Positions 52,818 through 61,201 of a stretch of DNA of 64,000 nucleotides are shown here, in pieces; position 1 is the stretch's first letter; each line of letters begins with the position of its first letter. The position numbers and the translations under genes were made by a program. The stretch covers positions 62,001 through 126,000 of the forward strand of contig NZ_JADPJG010000015.1 of NCBI RefSeq assembly GCF_023073335.1. Reading direction: 5' to 3'. The notes under the pieces are model-generated. The model was not told the DNA's origin and made no database searches. It was given only the letters and a program-made list of their open reading frames with translations. The stretch comes from Bradyrhizobium sp. 21 (GTDB lineage: Bacteria; Pseudomonadota; Alphaproteobacteria; Rhizobiales; Xanthobacteraceae).

Positions 52818-52850
52818 AAACGCCCGGCTCAACGCCGGGCGTTTTGTTCT
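52818..52850 (+). terminator. Rho-independent terminator of phaA
   Basis: An 11-base stem (52818-52828 with 52834-52844, loop TCAAC) rich in G+C is followed by TTGTTCT. It is a strong candidate terminator, implying phaB has its own promoter in the next 90 bp. Confidence 0.8.
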
Positions 52851-52935
52851 TGATGTCCGTCAAACCAACCGCATAATCCACCGTTAAAAACGATCACTCA
52901 GAAGCGTCCGAAGAGTCCAAGGGAAGGAATGAGAT

Positions 52936-53661
52936 ATGGCACGTGTTGCATTGGTGACGGGTGGTACACGGGGCATCGGAGCTGCGATCAGCAAGGCACT
53001 GAAGGCCGCCGGCTACAAGGTTGCGGCGAGCTATGCCGGCAATGACGCCGCGGCGGAAAAGTTCAAGGCCGAAACCGGCATCGCCGTCTACAAATGGGAC
53101 GTCAGCAATTTCGACGCCTGCGCCGAAGGCGTGAAGAAGGTCGAAGCCGATATCGGTCCCGTCGACGTGCTCGTCAACAACGCCGGCATCACCCGTGACA
53201 CCGCCTTCCACAAGATGACGCTCGACCAGTGGAACGCCGTGATCAACACCAATCTCGGCTCGCTGTTCAACATGACGCGCCAGGTGATCGAAGGCATGCG
53301 TGCCCGTAAGTTCGGCCGCGTCATCTCGATCTCGTCGATCAACGGCCAGAAGGGGCAGTTCGGCCAGGTCAACTATTCCGCCGCGAAGGCCGGCGACATC
53401 GGCTTCACCAAGGCGCTTGCGATCGAGAACGCGAAGGGCGGCATCACCGTCAACGCGATCGCACCAGGCTATATCAACACCGAAATGGTGCAGGCCGTGC
53501 CGAAGGACGTTCTGGAGAAGAACGTGATCCCCCAGATCCCGGTCAACCGGCTCGGCGAACCCGAGGAGATCGCGCGCGCCGTGGTGTTCCTCGCGGCCGA
53601 CGAGGCCGGCTTCATCACCGGCTCGACCCTGACGATCAATGGCGGCCAATATCACGCCTGA
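52936..53661 (+). CDS. phaB: Acetoacetyl-CoA reductase
   Basis: It reduces acetoacetyl-CoA to (R)-3-hydroxybutyryl-CoA with NADPH for PHB. The 241-residue short-chain dehydrogenase has the cofactor motif VTGGTRGIGAAI, the NNAG motif LVNNAGITRD, the catalytic tetrad around SISSINGQKGQFGQ and NYSAAKAG, and ends at ITGSTLTINGGQ. The ATG is preceded by AAGGGAAGG. It sits after a terminator, so it may be expressed separately from phaA. Confidence 0.95.
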   Translation: MARVALVTGGTRGIGAAISKALKAAGYKVAASYAGNDAAAEKFKAETGIAVYKWDVSNFDACAEGVKKVEADIGPVDVLVNNAGITRDTAFHKMTLDQWNAVINTNLGSLFNMTRQVIEGMRARKFGRVISISSINGQKGQFGQVNYSAAKAGDIGFTKALAIENAKGGITVNAIAPGYINTEMVQAVPKDVLEKNVIPQIPVNRLGEPEEIARAVVFLAADEAGFITGSTLTINGGQYHA

Positions 53662-53729
53662 TATGGCGCCAGGCCATTAAGCCAAAAGCCTGTAGCCTCA
53701 GGCACCACAAGGCGATAGTGAAGACGAAA

Positions 53730-53752
53730 ATGCCCGGCCTCGTGCCGGGCAT
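53730..53752. terminator. Hairpin after phaB
   Basis: A nine-base perfect stem (53730-53738 with 53744-53752, loop CTCGT) lies 68 bp past phaB. An A-run precedes it, so the best U-tail is on the minus strand; on the plus strand it lacks a T-run. Confidence 0.5.
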
Positions 53753-53776
53753 AAGCGTCCTCAGAGCCTTGCATCG

Positions 53777-54646
53777 ATGACCCCGCGCACAGCCACGCTG
53801 ATCGGATTGACCGCGATCCTGATGTGGTCGCTGCTATCCGTGATGACGGTGGCGACCGGAAAGATCCCGGCGTTCCAACTGGCCGCGATGACCTTCGCGA
53901 TCGGAGGTCTCGTTGGTCTGCTCACCTGGATCGGCCGCGGCGAGGCGGCAAAAAGCCTGCGTCAGCCGCTCGCCGTCTGGGCGGTTGGCGTCGGCGGACT
54001 GTTCGGCTATCACGCGCTGTATTTTCTCGCGCTACGCTTTGCGCCGCCGGCCGAAGCCGGCTTGCTCAACTATCTCTGGCCGCTGCTGATCGTGCTGTTC
54101 TCGTCGTTCCTGCCCGGCGAGCGGCTTGCCGTGCATCACATCGTCGGTGCCGTGCTCGGCCTCGTCGGCACCGTGCTGCTGTTGGCCGGCAACACCTCCG
54201 GCTTCACGCCCGGCCAGGTGCCGGGACTGGTCGCAGCCTTCATCGCTGCCTTCGTCTGGGCCGCCTATTCGGTGCTGTCGCGGCGGTTGAAGGCGGTGCC
54301 CACCGATGCGGTCGCGGGATTCTGCCTCGCGACCGCCCTGCTCGCCGCGCTGATGCATGGTCTGCTTGAAACCACGGTGTGGCCGGAGACGAGCTTGCAA
54401 TGGCTCGCCGTGATCGCGCTCGGCATCGGCCCCGTCGGTGCGGCGTTCTATGCCTGGGACATCGGCATGAAGCGCGGCGACATCCGCGTGCTCGGCGCCG
54501 CCTCCTACGCGACGCCGCTGCTCTCGACCGGTTTCCTCATCGCCGCGGGGTTTGCAAAAGCCAGCGCCAACATCGCCATCGCCGCGATCCTGATCGCCGG
54601 CGGCGGCCTGATCGCGGCGAAGGACATGGTGCTGCGCAAGCGATGA
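53777..54646 (+). CDS. EamA-family (DMT) transporter
   Basis: A 289-residue inner-membrane protein with two EamA repeats and about ten hydrophobic helices; blocks such as LNYLWPLLIVLFSSFLPGE and GAASYATPLLSTGF are characteristic of drug/metabolite transporters. It likely exports or imports a small metabolite; the substrate is unknown. Its stop overlaps the next start in ATGA (54643-54646), coupling it to a small exported protein. Confidence 0.9.
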   Translation: MTPRTATLIGLTAILMWSLLSVMTVATGKIPAFQLAAMTFAIGGLVGLLTWIGRGEAAKSLRQPLAVWAVGVGGLFGYHALYFLALRFAPPAEAGLLNYLWPLLIVLFSSFLPGERLAVHHIVGAVLGLVGTVLLLAGNTSGFTPGQVPGLVAAFIAAFVWAAYSVLSRRLKAVPTDAVAGFCLATALLAALMHGLLETTVWPETSLQWLAVIALGIGPVGAAFYAWDIGMKRGDIRVLGAASYATPLLSTGFLIAAGFAKASANIAIAAILIAGGGLIAAKDMVLRKR

Positions 54647-54927
54647 GACGTTCGTTCGCCATACCGCTGATGCTGGTCTCGGTGCTCGCTGCTCCGGGCG
54701 CTATGGCGCAAGTCAGCGCGACTCCTGAAACGTTCACGGGCATTCATCGGAACGAGGGGCTGAACGGCCGACCTGAGACCGTTACGATAACTGATGGAAA
54801 ATCCTACCTCCAACTGACAGAAGATGAATATCGAGCCGGTCGTTATCGGCCGGCCTACGAAAAGCTTCCGACGAGGATTGTTCGCCGAATACCCGTGCGG
54901 AAGCCTATTCCAGCCGACCAAGATTGA
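54643..54927 (+). CDS. Small exported protein coupled to the EamA transporter
   Basis: A protein of 94 residues with a signal peptide (RRSFAIPLMLVSVLAAPGAMAQ). The mature 70 or so residues are unannotated (ETVTITDGKSYLQLTEDEYR ... RRIPVRKPIP) and basic at the end. Translation is coupled to the transporter by a four-base overlap. No function is known; a periplasmic partner of the transporter is conceivable. Confidence 0.7.
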   Translation: MRRSFAIPLMLVSVLAAPGAMAQVSATPETFTGIHRNEGLNGRPETVTITDGKSYLQLTEDEYRAGRYRPAYEKLPTRIVRRIPVRKPIPADQD

Positions 54928-54934
54928 TCCGCGG

Positions 54935-55618
54935 CTAAAGCGTCGGCTGCCAGCCCGGCGGCCGGTACATCGCTTCCGGAATCTGGCCAAGCTCGGAGCG
55001 CCGCAAGCGTTGCGGCGTCAGGCCATAGAATTCCTGGAAGCTCAGGATCAGCGGCCGCCATTTGTCGGGATCGATGCGGTTGGGTGCGCCGTCCATCATG
55101 ATATCAGGGTGCGCATGAACGCGGGTGATGCGAACCTCGATGGCGGCAAGGTTGCCGCGCCAGACCGCATCGTCCTGTGCCATCTCGTGCACATGCGCGA
55201 CCTTGGCTTCCATCTGCACCGGGCACTCGATCGCGCGCGGTGCGCCGACCGTTTCGCCCGGTTGCGCCGTCAATCCACAGAGGCCGAACTTGTTCCTCTC
55301 GTGCCGGTAGCCGCGATAGAGCTTGCCGGGCGGCACCGGATCCGAGCCCGTGGTGCGCGCGAGGCGGTCGACGGCGGCGACGAGGTCGGCCGACGGCAGA
55401 TTGAGCACGCATTCGCCGGTGCGGATCATGTTCTCAGTGGTCCTGGAGTTGCGCGCGAGCCCGAGCATGCAGCGCCATCCCACCCACCATGCCGAAGACA
55501 TCGGCGCGAGATTGCAAGAGCCGTCTTCGTTGGTCGACCCGATCAGGACGACAGGTGTTCCGAAATATAAGATGGCCGGGTCGATCTGGACGGCTGCGGA
55601 TCCGAGTGGTCCGTGCAT
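54935..55618 (-). CDS. Flavin reductase-like domain protein
   Basis: A 227-residue FMN-binding split-barrel protein. Typical parts are YFGTPVVLIGSTNEDG, NLAPMSSAWWVG and NSRTTENMIRTGECVLNLPS. Members of this group reduce flavins with NAD(P)H for a partner oxygenase, or are flavoredoxins. No monooxygenase gene is next to it. It converges on the small exported protein gene with seven bases between. Confidence 0.88.
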   Translation of the reverse strand: MHGPLGSAAVQIDPAILYFGTPVVLIGSTNEDGSCNLAPMSSAWWVGWRCMLGLARNSRTTENMIRTGECVLNLPSADLVAAVDRLARTTGSDPVPPGKLYRGYRHERNKFGLCGLTAQPGETVGAPRAIECPVQMEAKVAHVHEMAQDDAVWRGNLAAIEVRITRVHAHPDIMMDGAPNRIDPDKWRPLILSFQEFYGLTPQRLRRSELGQIPEAMYRPPGWQPTL

Positions 55619-55693
55619 CGTGCGCTCCTGTTGATTGGAGGCGCAGTCCTAAAGTGTGGCGCGGATCGAACCCACCCGATTCCAGATCGCGCC

Positions 55694-56116
55694 TTAAGGC
55701 TCCCAGCCCTTCGGCGCGAGCTCGAACTTCGCGAACTCGAATGCGGGCGCCACGGTGCAGCCGACCAGCGTCCACTCGCCGGTGGTCTCGGCCATCTGCC
55801 AGGCGTTGGCCGGCACGATTCCCTGCGGCCGCTCGCCGCTCACGAGGTCGGTGCCGAGCCGCACCTCGTGTTGGGAGCAGCCCTCATGGGCGATGCGCAG
55901 CATCAGCGGGCTGCCGGCGTAATAGTGCCAGATCTCGACCGCATCGATGCGATGCCAGTGCGAGCGCTCGCCGCGCGCGAGCAGGAAGTAGATCAGGGTC
56001 GAACGCGAGCGGCTGTTGGCGTCCGTGCTCTGGTCGCGAAACGTCTCGCGGTAATGCCCGCCTTCGGGATGCGGGCGGAGTTCGAGGCGTGCGATGATCT
56101 CGGCTGCGGTCGGCAT
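55694..56116 (-). CDS. Cupin-domain protein (DUF985)
   Basis: A 140-residue cupin of the DUF985 group. Characteristic blocks are LRPHPEGGHYRETF, STLIYFLLARGERSHWHRIDAVEIWHYYAG and the C-terminal GCTVAPAFEF. The histidines in SHWHRID and IWHYY could bind a metal. Enzymatic function is not established. The ATG at 56116 gives the usual family length. It follows gloB in the same direction with 37 bp between, so the two may share a transcript. Confidence 0.85.
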   Translation of the reverse strand: MPTAAEIIARLELRPHPEGGHYRETFRDQSTDANSRSRSTLIYFLLARGERSHWHRIDAVEIWHYYAGSPLMLRIAHEGCSQHEVRLGTDLVSGERPQGIVPANAWQMAETTGEWTLVGCTVAPAFEFAKFELAPKGWEP

Positions 56117-56153
56117 CGATTCCCGCCAGAATTTGTGCGTCAGGATTTGGTCT

Positions 56154-56921
56154 TCAGGACTTGTTCTTGCGCTCGCGCAGCTCGCCGAACACCGCGGCGG
56201 CATCCGCGCCCTTCATGTGCAGCCTGGCTGCGACCGAGGGTTCGTCGGCGCGCAGGAACACGTTTGCCCGCTTCTCGTCACCGAGCAGTGAGGGAATGGT
56301 CGGCTTGTTCTCGGCCCGCAGCTTCGTCACCTCCGCTGCGCGCGCCTGCAGCGCCGTATTGTCCGGGTCGACGGTCAGCGCGAACTTGACGTTGGATGCC
56401 GTGTATTCATGGCCGCAATAGAGCCTGAAGTCGTCGGGCAGAGCCCGCAGCTTCAAAAGCGAATCCCACATCATTGGATAGGTGCCTTCGAACACACGGC
56501 CGCAGCCGATCGAGAACAGCGTGTCGGCGGCGAACACCGTCTTCTCGGTGTCGAACACGTAGGAGATGTGGTCGAGCGTGTGGCCGGGCGTCTCCAGTAC
56601 GCGGGCCAGCAAGCTGCCGACCTTGACGATTTCGGCATTGGCGACGCGTAGGTCGACGTTGGCGATCTCAGTCGTCTTGTCATGCGGCGCGACGACGCGG
56701 CAATTGAATTTCTGCTTGAGCTCGGCGACCCCGCCGACATGATCGCCATGATGATGGGTGATCAGGATGTCGGTGAGCTGCCAGCCCTCGCGCTCCAGCG
56801 CCTTCAGGATGGGGCCGGCCTCCGGCGCGTCGATCGACGCCGTTGCCTTGGTTTCCACATCGTGGATCAGATAACCGAAATTGTCGTTTAAACAGCTGAA
56901 AGTACGAATTTCGGCGGCCAT
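56154..56921 (-). CDS. gloB: Hydroxyacylglutathione hydrolase (glyoxalase II)
   Basis: It hydrolyses S-lactoylglutathione to lactate and glutathione, completing methylglyoxal detoxification. The 255-residue protein has the full metallo-hydrolase motif THHHGDHVGG, the bridging LETPGHTLDHI, AADTLFSIGCGRVFEG and YCGHEYT, and the glutathione-binding C-terminal helix (ANVFLRADEPSVA). ATG at 56921; a much longer open frame upstream runs through the divergent methyltransferase gene and is an artefact. Confidence 0.96.
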   Translation of the reverse strand: MAAEIRTFSCLNDNFGYLIHDVETKATASIDAPEAGPILKALEREGWQLTDILITHHHGDHVGGVAELKQKFNCRVVAPHDKTTEIANVDLRVANAEIVKVGSLLARVLETPGHTLDHISYVFDTEKTVFAADTLFSIGCGRVFEGTYPMMWDSLLKLRALPDDFRLYCGHEYTASNVKFALTVDPDNTALQARAAEVTKLRAENKPTIPSLLGDEKRANVFLRADEPSVAARLHMKGADAAAVFGELRERKNKS

Positions 56922-57029
56922 GTCATCTCCATCGGGCTCAGCCCCGCCAGACAAATATGGCGTTAACGTTGCGCAGGCAATGCAATATTCCGCGCGCGGG
57001 GGTCGCCTCGTGCATGTTACATTGCCATC

Positions 57030-57776
57030 ATGACCATTGATGTCGTCGACCTCCGCGAATTCTACTCCCGTCGCCTCGGGATTGTGGCGCGGCAAATGAT
57101 CAATCGTGGCATCCGGGAGCGCTGGCCGCGTACCGGGGGGCAGCGCGTGCTCGGTATCGGCTACCCCACGCCCTATCTCGGCTTGTTCCGCGAGGATGCG
57201 GAGCGCTGCATCGCCTTCATGCCGTCGGCACAGGGTGTCTTGAAATGGCCGACGGGACGGCCGGCGCTCGCCTCGCTGGTGGATGAATTCTCGCTGCCGC
57301 TTCCCGACGCCGCGGTCGACCGCATCCTGCTGGTCCACGCGCTGGAAATGTCGGACGACCCGGCCGCGCTGCTGCGCGAGGTGTGGCGCGTGCTGTCGCC
57401 GTCCGGCCGCGTGATTGCGGTGATCCCGAACCGGCGGGGGGTGTGGACCCGCACCGACAGCACGCCGTTCGGTCACGGCCGGCCCTATTCGCGCTCGCAG
57501 ATCACCGACCTGCTGCGCCAGACCTGGTTCACCCCGACCGCCTGGGGTGAGGCGCTGTTCATGCCGCCCTATGCCGGCGGCTGGGTGCTGAAATCCGCAC
57601 AGATGTGGGAGCGCGCCGGCGCGGCGCTGTCGCTGCCATTCGCCGGCGTGCACATCGTCGAGGCGACCAAGCAGGTCTACCGCGCGATCCCCGCCAAGCG
57701 CGAGCGGGCCCGGTTGATTCCCTCGCTGGCGAAGCCCGTGCTGGTGCCGTCCTCGACGACGGCGACGCGCGGCTAA
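57030..57776 (+). CDS. SAM-dependent methyltransferase, class I
   Basis: A 248-residue methyltransferase. The region QRVLGIGYPTPYLGLF is a variant of the SAM-binding motif I, and ALLREVWRVLSPSGRVIAVIPN is the family post-motif. It resembles Rhizobiales proteins of the methyltransferase type 11 group found divergent from gloB. The substrate is unknown. It may share control with gloB, whose start lies 109 bp away on the other strand. Confidence 0.85.
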   Translation: MTIDVVDLREFYSRRLGIVARQMINRGIRERWPRTGGQRVLGIGYPTPYLGLFREDAERCIAFMPSAQGVLKWPTGRPALASLVDEFSLPLPDAAVDRILLVHALEMSDDPAALLREVWRVLSPSGRVIAVIPNRRGVWTRTDSTPFGHGRPYSRSQITDLLRQTWFTPTAWGEALFMPPYAGGWVLKSAQMWERAGAALSLPFAGVHIVEATKQVYRAIPAKRERARLIPSLAKPVLVPSSTTATRG

Positions 57777-57789
57777 AGATTCTTGTCTT

Positions 57790-57840
57790 GACGCGTTTTC
57801 TTCACGCGAACCGGTATCCACTTCGCTCGAAAACGCTCTA
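57790..57840. repeat. Dispersed palindromic repeat
   Basis: A short imperfect palindrome with GCGTTTTC near the left end and GAAAACGC near the right, separated by CGAACCGGTATCC. This element is widespread in Bradyrhizobium intergenic DNA. It directly follows the methyltransferase gene. Confidence 0.7.
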
Positions 57841-57847
57841 GAAAACA

Positions 57848-57874
57848 AATCGTCCCGGCGAGGCCGGGACGATT
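57848..57874 (-). terminator. Terminator of the DUF4167 gene
   Basis: A perfect 12-base stem (57848-57859 with 57863-57874, loop GAG) lies 32 bp beyond the stop, followed on the minus strand by TGTTTTC. Confidence 0.8.
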
Positions 57875-57906
57875 GAGTTCAGAATATCTCGCGAAAGGGT
57901 TGCGGC

Positions 57907-58713
57907 TTACTCGCCGGGGGCCACTTCGTCGCTCGGGGCGGCCGGAGCAGCTTCGCGCTCGGGGCGCGGGCCATTCGGCCGGCGGCGCCGTCGCGGAAAG
58001 CGTTCGCCGCCACCACCGCCCTCGAAGCCGGCCTGGCCGCCATTCGCGGCACCATTCACTTGCGGCTGCGGGCCGGTGATGAAGGAGGGCAGACGATCGA
58101 CGTTGCCAGCGTCGGCGACGACGACGGGCTGCGGTTGGTTCGGCGGTTGCGGCTGTGGCTGGGGCTGATATTGCGGCTGCGGACGATGGTCGCGCTCGCG
58201 ATGCTCGCGCGGCTGCTGATTGTCGCGCTGATAAGGCTGGTTGTCGCGCGGCTGATGATCGCGCTGCTGGTGATCGCGCTGGCCATCGCGATCACGCATG
58301 AATGGCGGCTGCGGCGGCTGCGGGACGAAACCCGGCTCCTGGCCGAAATTCGAGAAATTCTCGCCGTCATCTTCGCTGTCGTCGCCGCTGCTGTTGCCGA
58401 TCGGCTCGTCGCCGCGCGGCTGCTGGTTCTGGCGGAACTGTTCCTGGGCCGTCGCGATCAGGCGGAAATAATGCTCGGCGTGCTGGTAGTAGTTCTCGGC
58501 CGCAACAGGGTCGCCGGAGGAGCGCGCGTCGCGCGCGAGCTGGAGATATTTTTCAGCAATATGCGAAGCCGTGCCCCGGATCTTGATGTCGGGTCCGTTG
58601 GACTCGTAGACCCGCGTCATCGGGTTCTGGCCGCGCCGGTTGTTATTGTTGTTATTATTATTGCTATTGTTGTTGCGGTTGCGCATCCGCTGCTTGTTCT
58701 GACCGTTTCTCAT
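57907..58713 (-). CDS. DUF4167 protein with polyasparagine tract
   Basis: A 268-residue protein. The conserved DUF4167 core is residues about 30-100 (TRVYESNGPDIKIRGTAS and EKYLQLARDARSSGDPVAAENY). A run of asparagines precedes it, and a long, low-complexity Arg/Gln/Pro/Asp tail follows, ending in an RRRRRP-type basic patch and an acidic end. Its role is not known; the charge suggests RNA binding. It lies downstream of prmC-prfA-ptsP in the usual Rhizobiales order but is separated from prmC by 460 bp and has its own promoter region. Confidence 0.9.
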   Translation of the reverse strand: MRNGQNKQRMRNRNNNSNNNNNNNNRRGQNPMTRVYESNGPDIKIRGTASHIAEKYLQLARDARSSGDPVAAENYYQHAEHYFRLIATAQEQFRQNQQPRGDEPIGNSSGDDSEDDGENFSNFGQEPGFVPQPPQPPFMRDRDGQRDHQQRDHQPRDNQPYQRDNQQPREHRERDHRPQPQYQPQPQPQPPNQPQPVVVADAGNVDRLPSFITGPQPQVNGAANGGQAGFEGGGGGERFPRRRRRPNGPRPEREAAPAAPSDEVAPGE

Positions 58714-59173
58714 GTCCTGCCTTTAATTCCAGCCCTAAAGGTTGCACGCATCACTGATTGCTGAGAGTGACCTGGTGACAGTGGTTCACATCGCTTGCGC
58801 GCACCGCACGCAAGAGCGGATTGATCCCTGCCGATGTTCATCGACCGCCGCGTTCAACAAAGACGCGTTCCCCACCGCCAGCATTCATTGCCAGCGAACC
58901 CATTCATATCGCCTGCCGAAACAAGCCCTGCTTTGTTGCGTAAGTCTTCAAGCGCAATATCAGGCTTTCGTTCACGTTGGGGTCGGTAGGCGGCGCAGCT
59001 CAAATGGCCATCGCGCTCAACAGGACCTGCGGCTTGGAACCTTTATCAGTAAGCTCTCGCCCGAGAGCCCGGCTTTCGCCCGTAGGTCTACGGGGCCGGC
59101 ACCGATGTGTTGATCCGAAGGTAGTCGTTCCCAAGGGATATTCCAAGAGGTTTTTTGCAGCCCAATCCGGCTT
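58714..59173. other. Gap upstream of the DUF4167 gene
   Basis: These 460 bp hold no credible gene. They contain two adjacent perfect hairpins: GCTCTCG-CC-CGAGAGC (59053-59068) and CCCGTAG-GT-CTACGGG (59079-59094). They could be a structured leader or a small RNA on either strand, or the 3' processing region of prmC. Nothing else was recognised. Confidence 0.3.
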
Positions 59174-60055
59174 TTATGGGAGTATTTTTCGGGCCGAAAC
59201 CGCCCGCGGGGTGCCCGCCAGATCGGCCTTGGGCGGCCTGTCCACAATTAACGCGGCGGCCGTCATCAAGGTTTCAATATTTCGGGCTTGGCCCTGTCCC
59301 GCCTCGACGATCAGTGTTCCGCCGGGGGCGAGACGTTCAGTCGCCTGCGGGATCAGGGCGCGATAGGCGTCGTAACCGTCGTTGCCGCCGTCGAGCGCCA
59401 GATGCGGATCGTGCTCGCGCACCTCGATGCTCAGTTTCGGAATTTCGGCCGAGGGAATATAGGGCGGGTTCGAGACGATGAGGTCGAACGGGCCGCTGAG
59501 CGCCGCCACGTAGGAGCAGGCGACGAAGGCGGCGCGGTCGGCGAGACCGAGAGCTGCGGCGTTGTCTCTGGCGCTGTTGAGCGCGGTCAGACTGAGATCG
59601 GTGCCGACGCCGAAGGCGCCGGGAATTTCGTGCAGCAACGCCAGCAGGATTGCGCCGGATCCGGTACCGATGTCGGCGATGCGCGGTGGGGAAGGCGCTT
59701 TTTGCGCGCGAAAGATTTCGAGCGCGAGCTCGACCACGGTCTCGGTATCGGAACGTGGGACCAGGGTTGCTTCCGACAAGCGGAACGGCAGTCCCCAGAA
59801 TTCGCGTATACCGAGAATGCGCGCCACCGGCTCGCCGGCGATGCGGCGCCGGGCATGCTGCGCGAGCCGCGTCGCTTCGGCTTCAGTGAGCGGCCGGAGG
59901 GCCTGCGCAATCAGGCCCGTGAGATCGAGGCCGACGGCCGCGCCGAGCAGGATGCGGGCATCGAGCTCGGCCTCGTCGGGCTGTGCCGATCTCAATTGTG
60001 CAGCCAGCGCGCGCCGCGCGCTCTCGAGGGATTGTCCTGTGAAGGGATTGCTCAC
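59174..60055 (-). CDS. prmC: Release factor glutamine methyltransferase
   Basis: It methylates the GGQ glutamine of release factors 1 and 2. The 293-residue protein has the SAM motif RIADIGTGSGAILLALL and the diagnostic NPPY in FDLIVSNPPYIPS, with an N-terminal helical domain that docks the release factor. It begins three bases after prfA, its main substrate gene, and is transcribed with it. Confidence 0.95.
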   Translation of the reverse strand: MSNPFTGQSLESARRALAAQLRSAQPDEAELDARILLGAAVGLDLTGLIAQALRPLTEAEATRLAQHARRRIAGEPVARILGIREFWGLPFRLSEATLVPRSDTETVVELALEIFRAQKAPSPPRIADIGTGSGAILLALLHEIPGAFGVGTDLSLTALNSARDNAAALGLADRAAFVACSYVAALSGPFDLIVSNPPYIPSAEIPKLSIEVREHDPHLALDGGNDGYDAYRALIPQATERLAPGGTLIVEAGQGQARNIETLMTAAALIVDRPPKADLAGTPRAVSARKILP

Positions 60056-60058
60056 GCG

Positions 60059-61144
60059 TCACGCCGCCGCGCCTTGGGCAGCAAGCTGCGCCGCCTGGTG
60101 CTCGGTCGTCAGCGCGTCGATCAACTCGCCGATCGCTTCGCCCGCGATCACCTGCGGCAGCTTGTAGAGGGTCAGATTGATGCGGTGGTCGGTGACGCGG
60201 CCTTGCGGGAAATTATAGGTGCGGATGCGCTCGCTGCGGTCGCCGGAGCCGACCTTCTCCTTGCGTTCGGCCGAGCGGGCGGCGTCGAGGCGCTGCTGCT
60301 CGGCGTCATAGATGCGGGAACGCAGGATGTTCATGGCGGAGGCGCGGTTCTTGTGCTGCGAGCGGCTGTCCTGCATCATCACCACGATGCCGGTCGGGAT
60401 GTGGGTGATGCGGATCGCCGATTCCGTCTTGTTGACGTGCTGGCCGCCGGCGCCCTGTGCGCGCATGGTCTCGATGCGCAGATCGTCGTTCTTGATGTCG
60501 ACGTCGACCTCCTCGACCTCGGGCATCACGGCGACCGTCGCGGCGGAGGTGTGGATGCGGCCTTGCGTCTCGGTATCGGGCACGCGCTGCACGCGGTGCA
60601 CGCCGGATTCGAATTTCAGCTTCGAGAACGCGCCGCGGCCCTGCACTTCCGCGATGATTTCCTTGTAGCCGCCGACGGTGCCTTCGCTGGCCGAGATGAC
60701 CTCGACCTTCCAGCCCTGGAGGCTGGCGAAGCGCTCGTACATCCGGAACAAATCGCCGGCGAACAACGAGGCCTCGTCGCCGCCGGTGCCGGCGCGGATT
60801 TCCAGCACCACGTTGCGGTCGTCCATGGCGTCCTTGGGCAGCAGCGCGACGCGGATTTTCTGGACCAGTTCCTCGATTCTGGGCGTCAGCTCGCCGCGCT
60901 CGGCTTCCGCCATACCGCGCATCTCGGCATCCGTCGCGGGATCGGCGATCAGTGCCTCGGTGTCGGCGAGTTCCTTGACGGCCGAACGATAGGCCTTGAC
61001 CGCTTCGATCAGCGGCGTGAGCTCGGCGAGCTCGCGCGTGATCTGCACATAGCGTTCGGAGGCGAGCTGTCCGAGCGATTCGGCCTCGAGCGAGGCGTGA
61101 TGCGCAAGCAGGACGTCCAGTTTGGTTTCGGGGAGTGACGACAT
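60059..61144 (-). CDS. prfA: Peptide chain release factor 1
   Basis: It ends translation at UAA and UAG. The 361 residues include the catalytic loop AQGAGGQHVNKTESAIR, with the glutamine modified by PrmC, and the domain before it, GVHRVQRVPDTETQGR, that holds the codon-recognition region. Length and domains are normal. It sits between ptsP and prmC in the same direction; the 57-bp gap to ptsP shows no terminator. Confidence 0.97.
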   Translation of the reverse strand: MSSLPETKLDVLLAHHASLEAESLGQLASERYVQITRELAELTPLIEAVKAYRSAVKELADTEALIADPATDAEMRGMAEAERGELTPRIEELVQKIRVALLPKDAMDDRNVVLEIRAGTGGDEASLFAGDLFRMYERFASLQGWKVEVISASEGTVGGYKEIIAEVQGRGAFSKLKFESGVHRVQRVPDTETQGRIHTSAATVAVMPEVEEVDVDIKNDDLRIETMRAQGAGGQHVNKTESAIRITHIPTGIVVMMQDSRSQHKNRASAMNILRSRIYDAEQQRLDAARSAERKEKVGSGDRSERIRTYNFPQGRVTDHRINLTLYKLPQVIAGEAIGELIDALTTEHQAAQLAAQGAAA

Positions 61145-61201
61145 CGGTTCAGTCTCAAAATGCGGAAAAGGACGAGGCGGCGGGGAGGGGCGACAGGCCC
61201 G

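Noticed and set aside
58742..59113. Possible 123-residue gene on the plus strand
   Set aside because: No ribosome-binding site, no recognisable domain, and composition typical of non-coding DNA; it overlaps hairpins.
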